Source: Zetaproteobacteria bacterium
GTDB lineage: Bacteria; Pseudomonadota; Zetaproteobacteria; Mariprofundales; Mariprofundaceae
Length of the DNA: 11,674 nt
Direction: 5' to 3'
Assembly (NCBI GenBank): GCA_021545625.1
Contig: JAJRVH010000227.1
Coordinates: forward strand, 1 to 11,674
The first letter of the stretch is position 1, and every line of letters starts with the position of its first letter. The position numbers and the translations under genes were made by a program. The notes under the pieces were generated by a model that searched no databases, was not told where the DNA came from, and was given only the letters and a program-made list of their open reading frames with translations. Shown here in pieces: positions 6,381 to 11,674 of this stretch.

Positions 6381-7927
6381 CAGCCCCCTGCCTCCCCGCT
6401 ACTGTCATCGGCCATCATCTCGCGATACAGGGCCCGATAGGCGTCGAACAGCATCGCTTCGGTGTAAAACGCTTCCACACGCTCGATACCGGCCTGCTGA
6501 GCGCGCCGCCAGCGCTCCGGATCGCTCAGCAATGCAATAATCGCCGCCCCCGTCGCCTCCGGATTGGCGATCGACACCACCTCGCCGGCAACCCCGATCG
6601 CCTCGTCCCTGTCGCCCGAACCGCAGATCAGCTCACGACAGGCGCCGACCTCCGTCGCCACGGCCGGCACGCCGCTGGCAAAGCCCTCGAGCAATACCAG
6701 CGGCAGCGCCTCGCTGATCGAGGTCAGCACATTGACGCCGATTTTCGGAAAAATTTCATCGACCTTCTGCATGCCCAGAAAGCGGATATTCTCCTCCAGC
6801 CCCATATTGCGCGCCAGCGCGCGACATTCATCGGCATATGCGGCATCCTCGTCGTCCGGACCGACAATCCAGCCTTCGGCTTCCGGCAGCCGGTCGCAGA
6901 CAATATGCATGGCACGAATAAAGGTTTTGATATCCTTGATCGGCACCACGCGCCCGACCAGCGCCGCGACCATGGGGACCTCCGGAGTCCGCTCCCTGCG
7001 GGCCTGAAGGAAACGCTCGACCCGGATGCCGTTCGGAATCACCGATGTTTTTTCGGCTTCGGCACCGTCCTGAATCTGCCGCTGACGATTGCCCTCGTAC
7101 AACGAGATGATCCGGCTTGCCGCCTTGTAGCCGACGCGCCCCAGGCCTTCGAAAAAATGTGTCCACAGCTGCCGCATATAGCTGATATCGCTGTTGATGC
7201 CGCCGGAGAACATGTCGAGTCGATCGCTGATCCACTCCGCCTGGGCCAGATCAATCTTGCGCTCCTTGGTATAAATGCCGTGCTCGGAAATCAACAGCCT
7301 GCGCCTGCGACGCATGGCGATCAGCGCTCCGAGAAAACCGGCATATCCGGTGGAGATGGTGTGAAAAAAGCGGCTGTCGGGCACATGGCGGGCAATGCGG
7401 TCCAGCACGAAGATCGGAGCATGCATGGTGCGAATGGTCCAGAAATAATCGACGAACGACGGATCCGTGCAACGCCGACGATAATTTTCCCGGATATATT
7501 CCCAGGCCTGCTCGCTGTACAGAAAGTCGGCATGCGTAATGCCGTTTTCCTGGCACCCGAGACGCTGCAATGCCTGCATCAGCTGCGCCGGATCGGGCAG
7601 GCGTTTTTCGCGCAACGCATCGTGCATACGCGCCACATCCGCGAAGGCCTCCGGATTGCCCCTGCGGGCTTCCGGGATCAGGCCGGCCTGTCTGCCTTCC
7701 ATCAGATAGTGGGTTTCGAGATGCACAACGTTGCCGGGAAGCTCGTACTTCATGCTGTCATAGTTTTCCGGGCTTCCGCCGATAAAAACCAGAGAGAAGC
7801 GAAATTCGGACAGGCCGTTGATCATCTGGTGCACCCAGCTGGAAACCCCGCCGTGGATAAAGGGATACGTGCCTTCCAGCAACAGGGTCACATCCGCCCG
7901 CTCGCCCTTGTGAATGAGAACCGTCAC
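6380..7927 (-). CDS. pelF: Pel polysaccharide glycosyltransferase PelF (GT4 family)
   Basis: A 515-residue cytosolic GT-B glycosyltransferase of family GT4. PelF is the polymerase that builds the Pel backbone of N-acetylgalactosamine-rich aminosugar from UDP-sugar donors. The N-terminal half has the family hallmark LLLEGTYPFIHGGVSSWVHQ (about 15-34), followed by a PelF-specific insert. The C-terminal Rossmann domain has the donor site GRVVPIKDIKTF (Arg326, Lys331) and the EX7E motif ISEALPLVLLEG (Glu406 and Glu414). No signal peptide or membrane helix is seen, so it relies on the PelD-E-G complex for docking. The start is GTG at 7927, overlapping the pelE stop by four bases (GTGA). No strong Shine-Dalgarno is visible, suggesting that translation depends on coupling to pelE. 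Its stop shares a base with the pelG start. Confidence 0.96.
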   Translation of the reverse strand: MTVLIHKGERADVTLLLEGTYPFIHGGVSSWVHQMINGLSEFRFSLVFIGGSPENYDSMKYELPGNVVHLETHYLMEGRQAGLIPEARRGNPEAFADVARMHDALREKRLPDPAQLMQALQRLGCQENGITHADFLYSEQAWEYIRENYRRRCTDPSFVDYFWTIRTMHAPIFVLDRIARHVPDSRFFHTISTGYAGFLGALIAMRRRRRLLISEHGIYTKERKIDLAQAEWISDRLDMFSGGINSDISYMRQLWTHFFEGLGRVGYKAASRIISLYEGNRQRQIQDGAEAEKTSVIPNGIRVERFLQARRERTPEVPMVAALVGRVVPIKDIKTFIRAMHIVCDRLPEAEGWIVGPDDEDAAYADECRALARNMGLEENIRFLGMQKVDEIFPKIGVNVLTSISEALPLVLLEGFASGVPAVATEVGACRELICGSGDRDEAIGVAGEVVSIANPEATGAAIIALLSDPERWRRAQQAGIERVEAFYTEAMLFDAYRALYREMMADDSSGEAGG

Positions 7928-8913
7928 CGGTCCACGCCCCAGCTTTGCACCACGGCGGGAATCGGCGGATGTCCGTCACAAAAACGGTTCAGGCGAAACA
8001 ACATGGCGCGAACGGCATGGAAATTCCCCCGTTCAAAGGCGATCTCCGCCAGAAACGGAAGCACGGCCGACTCCAGCGCTCCCCGATGAACCGATTCGCG
8101 AAATACCTGCTCCGCCTTGTCGTATCGTCCTCGCCGAAGATGGATACGCCCCAGAAAAAATTCCACGTCCGGCCCCGACCAGCCGAGTTCGGAAGCCAGC
8201 CCGGCGTGCCGTTCGGCCTGCTCCAGCACATAATCGAAGGTGTTGCCCGTCGCCAGGCCAAGAAAGGCCATCTCCCAATAATGCTGGGCCAGTGCATAAT
8301 GCATGCGGGCCCTGTCCCTGCCGTCGGCCCCTTCCAAATCGGCCAGTAGTTCATTGATGCGTTCGTTAATGCGGGTTTCCTTGCTGTCCAGAACCGAATA
8401 GGCGAACAGACGCACATCATCGACCGGGTCCTTCAGAGCCTCCTGCAGCAGCGGCACGGCCAGCTTGTCATTGATCTGTCGGGCAGCGATCACCGCCCGA
8501 ATGCGACGTTCAGGATCGCGGGCGGACTGAATGACGCTGGCCAGACCTCCCTCACCGTAGTTCGCCCGAATACCGACCCTGACGGGCCTGAACGGCAGCT
8601 CCGGAACCGGAATCTCTTTCCAGGGCGCGTCATGCCGCTTGCGCGGGTAAAACAACGCCGGCAACACGGCCAGAAAAACGCCGGCCAGAGCAAACCCCGG
8701 CATACACAGCATCAACACAAAAAACAATGCAAAACGGAGCCAGCCCTGCCGGCGTTCGACCGGCAACGAAAACGATGCCGCCAGCGCTCCGCTCAACGAA
8801 GCGGCGACATGCCATGCAGGGGCCAGTGCATTTCCGGACAGCAACAGGCGGCCGGCCTGAGCCTCCAGGGCGATGGCCGCCATCAGGCTAGCAATCGTCC
8901 AGATCACACGCAT
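7924..8913 (-). CDS. pelE: Pel polysaccharide protein PelE (membrane-anchored TPR protein)
   Basis: A 329-residue inner-membrane scaffold protein of the Pel synthase complex, thought to link PelF to PelD and PelG. Hydrophobic helices occupy the N-terminal 90 residues or so (VIWTIASLMAAIALEA, then ALFFVLMLCMPGFALAGVFL). They are followed by a cytosolic helical-repeat part: first a HEAT-like stretch with RDPERRIRAVIAARQ and LLQEALKDPVDDVRLFAYSV, then TPR units such as EFFLGRIHLRRGRYDKAEQVF and LPFLAEIAFERGNFHAVRAML. ATG 8913 is chosen over the TTG two codons upstream (8919) because it is the better codon with AGG at reasonable spacing. It overlaps pelD by 26 bases and pelF by four, so production is tied to both neighbours. 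Confidence 0.92.
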   Translation of the reverse strand: MRVIWTIASLMAAIALEAQAGRLLLSGNALAPAWHVAASLSGALAASFSLPVERRQGWLRFALFFVLMLCMPGFALAGVFLAVLPALFYPRKRHDAPWKEIPVPELPFRPVRVGIRANYGEGGLASVIQSARDPERRIRAVIAARQINDKLAVPLLQEALKDPVDDVRLFAYSVLDSKETRINERINELLADLEGADGRDRARMHYALAQHYWEMAFLGLATGNTFDYVLEQAERHAGLASELGWSGPDVEFFLGRIHLRRGRYDKAEQVFRESVHRGALESAVLPFLAEIAFERGNFHAVRAMLFRLNRFCDGHPPIPAVVQSWGVDR

Positions 8914-10237
8914 CGGCAACCCTGGTCAGCAAAGCCTCCATCCCCTGTCTTCCCGTCAGGGGGAACACTCTGATATTCACCATATTCTCCCCGGATTCGG
9001 ACAGGAAGCGCTGCTGTGCCCACAGATTGATCCGGGCCTGGAAACCGGCCACGCCGTAGTCATCGGTAAACGGCATCAGCCACAACACGACCGCCCGGCC
9101 ATCGCGTGCATGCCTGAGCCATGTCTTGTCGAGACTGCGGCGCTGTTTCATTAGCTCATCCGCCGCATCAGGGTCGAGAAGTTCAACGCTTACCAGCCTC
9201 GCCTGCATGCCATAGCGGCTGACATAGTGAATGCTGCGAGCCAGTTCGGCCAGAAATCCGGTCCGTGCCTCATCCTCCCCCTGCAATTCCTTCTCCAGAT
9301 CCTGCAGCAAATCGCCCAGATAGCTGCTCATCACGGCGATCAGACTGAGATTGTCATCGGTGAACTTGAGAAACGGTATCCGGTAAATCACCAGCAGGGC
9401 CCGCGTGTTTCCGTCCAGCTCCCGAATCGGCGCCACCGCCAGAATATTGCCGTCTGCATACAGCGGCGAACCGTTCTCGGCCGCCAGCACGCTGACCATC
9501 TCCCCGCTGCGCAACGCTTCGGCAACGATGGCACTGTGCGCCAGCGCATCCATATCCTCCGGTACCGCTCCCAGCCTTGCCAGCGGCTCGACGACCAACT
9601 CTTCACCGATCACCCGGTGCAACGACGCGGATTGTACCGCTCCATAACGCCGGAACAGCGCCAGCATGGTTTCGGATTCGCTCTGAAGCAGATCGTCTGC
9701 TCGCCTTCCGGCCCGCAAGACCTCCTCGCGCAAACCGGCAATGGCCTGACGCAAACTGACCGACGAACCGGCCAGTTGCTCCACCAGCTGATCATGGGAT
9801 ACCTTGAGCAAATGATAGGAACGGGTGAACTCTTCCATGCGCCGGTCACGCTGCGCGTTTTCCAGCTCAACCCTGCCCAGACGGCGTTGCCACAAATCGC
9901 TGAATTCACCGGCCAGCATGGTCACAATCAGCATGCCCAGCACCCAGGATGACGGAAACACATCGACGCCGATCATGTCGAAACGCCGGGCGCCGGTCAG
10001 CAGTGCAATGATGAACAGTGCAGCGACAAATCCGAATGCGAAACCATGACGCAACGACAAGAACAAGGGTGCCAGAAGCAACCAGGGGAACCCTGCTCCC
10101 AGAAGAAACGGGTCGTCCGGATGCGTCAGCCACGAAACCGCCAGTGTCAGAAAAGTCACCACCAGCGTCTCGATCCAGCCTGCCCGTCCCGACGGGCCCG
10201 ACACGGACGCCATGCCGGCAATCAGCCGGTCGGCCAT
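8888..10237 (-). CDS. pelD: Pel polysaccharide cyclic di-GMP receptor PelD
   Basis: A 449-residue inner-membrane receptor that switches on Pel synthesis when it binds cyclic di-GMP. The order is: about four transmembrane segments (residues 20-110, beginning GWIETLVVTFLTLAVSW), a coiled coil (about 117-165), a GAF domain (about 170-310) and a degenerate GGDEF domain with no GGDEF active site. The inhibitory-site RxxD is kept as RSLD (Arg367, Asp370), and a second arginine follows 35 residues later (Arg402, in FQARINLW). These are the residue numbers I recall for the ligand contacts of P. aeruginosa PelD, so binding should be intact. ATG 10237 is chosen because AAGG precedes it at good spacing and the length fits the family. 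In-frame starts at 10285 and 10330 would add 16 or 31 unusual residues. The 3' end overlaps pelE by 26 bases. Confidence 0.94.
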   Translation of the reverse strand: MADRLIAGMASVSGPSGRAGWIETLVVTFLTLAVSWLTHPDDPFLLGAGFPWLLLAPLFLSLRHGFAFGFVAALFIIALLTGARRFDMIGVDVFPSSWVLGMLIVTMLAGEFSDLWQRRLGRVELENAQRDRRMEEFTRSYHLLKVSHDQLVEQLAGSSVSLRQAIAGLREEVLRAGRRADDLLQSESETMLALFRRYGAVQSASLHRVIGEELVVEPLARLGAVPEDMDALAHSAIVAEALRSGEMVSVLAAENGSPLYADGNILAVAPIRELDGNTRALLVIYRIPFLKFTDDNLSLIAVMSSYLGDLLQDLEKELQGEDEARTGFLAELARSIHYVSRYGMQARLVSVELLDPDAADELMKQRRSLDKTWLRHARDGRAVVLWLMPFTDDYGVAGFQARINLWAQQRFLSESGENMVNIRVFPLTGRQGMEALLTRVADACDLDDC

Positions 10238-10301
10238 GAATCGCCTTGCCTTCAGAAACCTTGCTCCGCCCAGCAGGCCTGACATGCGGCAGGGCCGAAC
10301 A

Positions 10302-10835
10302 TCACCCTTCGGCCGGCAGCGATGCAACAAGTTCGCGCATCACCTTCTGGGCATTGCCGCTCAGCGATTCGCGCCCCCAGCCGCTGCGGGCGGCCGATGA
10401 CGACCAGACGACCTGCCCGGTCAGTACGTCGACCACCTGCAGGGAAATACCGACCGCCGGCTCTCCGTCAAGACCGCTCTTGTAGCGCCATTCACTGATC
10501 ACGCCACCGATGCCGTAACGAAAACCCTGGCTGCGCGCCCAGAGTATCGCCGCATCCAGGCGTTTGCGCTCGTTCAGTTCCGGCATCGCATCCGACGTAT
10601 CGTTATCCGGATAACGAACCAGCCTTTCGATGCCGCGCATCCGCAATAATGTATCGAGCATCGCTTCGGCCCGCTCTCCCGCCATCGGCTCCTGCGAGTA
10701 ATTCAGCATGGGAAGCAAGGCCCAGCGCTGGCCCGCAGCAAATGTTTTTCCCGTAGGAATGTCATGAATGGAACAGGCCGCCAATAGCCACGCCAATATC
10801 AGAAAACTCAGCGCCCTGCTGGTTACGGATCCCAC
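10302..10835 (-). CDS. pelC: Pel polysaccharide outer-membrane lipoprotein PelC
   Basis: A 177-residue lipoprotein. In P. aeruginosa, PelC forms a dodecameric ring on the periplasmic side of the outer membrane that guides the cationic polymer into the PelB barrel. The signal peptide ends in the lipobox LAAC (Cys21), followed by SIHD. The mature part contains WALLPMLNYSQEPMAGERAE, YGIGGVISEWRYKSG and VGISLQVVDVLTGQVVWSSSAA, the curli-assembly-like (CsgG-type) lipoprotein pattern of PelC. The start is GTG at 10835, supported by AGGAGG with a five-base spacer (10841-10846). A 59-base gap separates it from the pelB stop, and 64 bases separate it from the chosen pelD start. It has its own strong ribosome site, unlike the coupled genes downstream, which fits the need for many PelC copies per complex (inference). 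Confidence 0.93.
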   Translation of the reverse strand: MGSVTSRALSFLILAWLLAACSIHDIPTGKTFAAGQRWALLPMLNYSQEPMAGERAEAMLDTLLRMRGIERLVRYPDNDTSDAMPELNERKRLDAAILWARSQGFRYGIGGVISEWRYKSGLDGEPAVGISLQVVDVLTGQVVWSSSAARSGWGRESLSGNAQKVMRELVASLPAEG

Positions 10836-10840
10836 TTAAA

Positions 10841-10846
10841 CCTCCT
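10841..10846 (-). promoter_or_regulatory. Consensus Shine-Dalgarno for the pelC GTG start
   Basis: On the minus strand AGGAGG is followed by TTTAA and the GTG at 10835. It is the only full consensus ribosome binding site seen in the pel part of the window and fixes pelC as starting with GTG. Confidence 0.75.
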
Positions 10847-10894
10847 GATTACTGCCCGACGTTCACGATCTGTCATATGAATGGAATAAGCAAG

Positions 10895-11674
10895 TTAACG
10901 GCCAAGACGAAAACTGTAGCGCAAGCTGATGCCATAGAGCGAATCATTGCTGATGCTGCCCACCAGCGAATTCGCGACATAGGCTCTCAGGCTCAGCATA
11001 TCCCGACCGAACAACGGCATGCCGATACCAAGGTTGAGGCTGTATGCCGGCTTCGCGACCGGCCATTGCCATCCCAGCCAGACATCGAAAAGATAGGCCG
11101 GCATACGGGCAATGGCGGCAGTATTTCCCGGCTCTCCCCGCCGGATGCTCAGCCCCATGCCCAACGAGGAAAAATCAGCCGGAATCACGGTCGATACGGG
11201 AAGACCGGGCAACAGGATCTGCAGGCCGGGGGACAGCTGCGTCTGCAGACGATTGGCCACCAGTTCGCCGCTGATACGTACATCGATCTGCTCCTCGCCC
11301 CGGGAAGCGGCCAGCTGCACGCGATGCGCAAGCGTAGCGTCAATCGCATAACCACGGGCAATGGCTTCGCCCGCCCGGCCGTGGAAGCGATTCAGATCCA
11401 GGCTGACGCTCGCATATTCCCGGCCTGTCATATCCGAAGTGATGGACGCCCGCATCCTGTCGCGGGCGCCGATCAGTCGGAAGGCGGAGGTCTGTAAACC
11501 GGTTTCGTTGAACGCCAGCGACAACCCCAGCTCCGCCCCCTGCCAGAGGCGATACTGCAGGGCGCCCCCCCACTGCATCAATGCAGCCTCGCCGGGACGG
11601 TCGTTGAGGCCGACATGGGCCTGCCAGTCACCACGTCGCAAACGAAAAGTGGTCGACAGTTTCAGGGCATATTC
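10895..11674 (-). CDS. pelB: Pel polysaccharide outer-membrane porin PelB, C-terminal part (partial)
   Basis: The last 259 residues of PelB; the frame is open to the right edge (continuing as EYALKLSTTFRL), so the periplasmic TPR part and most of the gene lie outside. PelB is a long TPR protein ending in an outer-membrane beta-barrel through which Pel leaves the cell. The visible part shows alternating amphipathic strands: DWQAHVGLNDR, LGLSLAFNETGL, REYASVSLDLNRF, AYSLNLGIGMPL. It ends with YGISLRYSFRLGR, close to the aromatic-ended final strand used by the Bam machinery (here Phe is followed by Leu-Gly-Arg). The identification rests on barrel features plus position immediately before pelC in the canonical pelABCDEFG order. 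No other start or frameshift is seen in the fragment. Confidence 0.88.
   Translation of the reverse strand, partial: EYALKLSTTFRLRRGDWQAHVGLNDRPGEAALMQWGGALQYRLWQGAELGLSLAFNETGLQTSAFRLIGARDRMRASITSDMTGREYASVSLDLNRFHGRAGEAIARGYAIDATLAHRVQLAASRGEEQIDVRISGELVANRLQTQLSPGLQILLPGLPVSTVIPADFSSLGMGLSIRRGEPGNTAAIARMPAYLFDVWLGWQWPVAKPAYSLNLGIGMPLFGRDMLSLRAYVANSLVGSISNDSLYGISLRYSFRLGR

Noticed and set aside
6905..8089. 394-codon plus-strand frame opposite pelF and pelE
   Set aside because: It is antisense to two confidently identified pel genes, without a ribosome site or recognisable motifs.
10877..11497. 206-codon plus-strand frame opposite the pelB end
   Set aside because: The minus strand encodes beta-barrel strands ending in an aromatic-containing terminal strand at the expected PelB position; the plus frame has no domain signal.

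Overview
The window reads as chromosomal DNA of a GC-rich Pseudomonadota. An hflD homologue, a Pel exopolysaccharide cluster, a DUF455 ferritin-like protein and a CRP-family regulator together suggest a gammaproteobacterium or a close lineage, but nothing seen fixes the genus. There are 13 genes, two of them cut by the window edges. They are densely packed, with no gene-free stretch above 300 bases, and I saw no tRNA, rRNA, CRISPR array, insertion sequence or phage gene.

Left part (1-5005). A hybrid sensor histidine kinase (TM-HAMP-PAS-HisKA-HATPase-REC), missing its N-terminus, runs rightward and overlaps by 10 bases the end of a leftward DUF455 ferritin-like gene. Divergent from that gene is hflD. 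After a weak terminator-like hairpin comes a translationally coupled pair: a small secreted protein of unknown function and an OmpA-family lipoprotein that should bind peptidoglycan. A perfect 11-bp hairpin then precedes a CRP-type transcription regulator.

Right part (5010-11674, minus strand). This is the distal part of a Pel polysaccharide operon in the order pelB (C-terminal part only), pelC, pelD, pelE, pelF, pelG, which is the Pseudomonas aeruginosa order. pelA would be expected just past the right edge. pelD-pelE, pelE-pelF and pelF-pelG overlap, so D to G form one coupled translation unit. PelF makes the polymer from UDP-sugar, PelD-PelE-PelG form the inner-membrane complex switched on by cyclic di-GMP, and PelC-PelB form the outer-membrane exit. 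PelD keeps the RxxD and the second arginine of the cyclic di-GMP site, at the same residue numbers I recall for P. aeruginosa (367, 370, 402) when the most likely start is used.

The CRP-family gene and pelG converge with 4 bases between their stop codons and no visible terminator. Regulation of pel by this CRP-like protein is an attractive but unproven idea. I did not find a clearly new system: the Pel genes are a known machine. The least explained parts are the secreted protein/OmpA lipoprotein pair, the hairpin leader and the ligand of the CRP-like protein.
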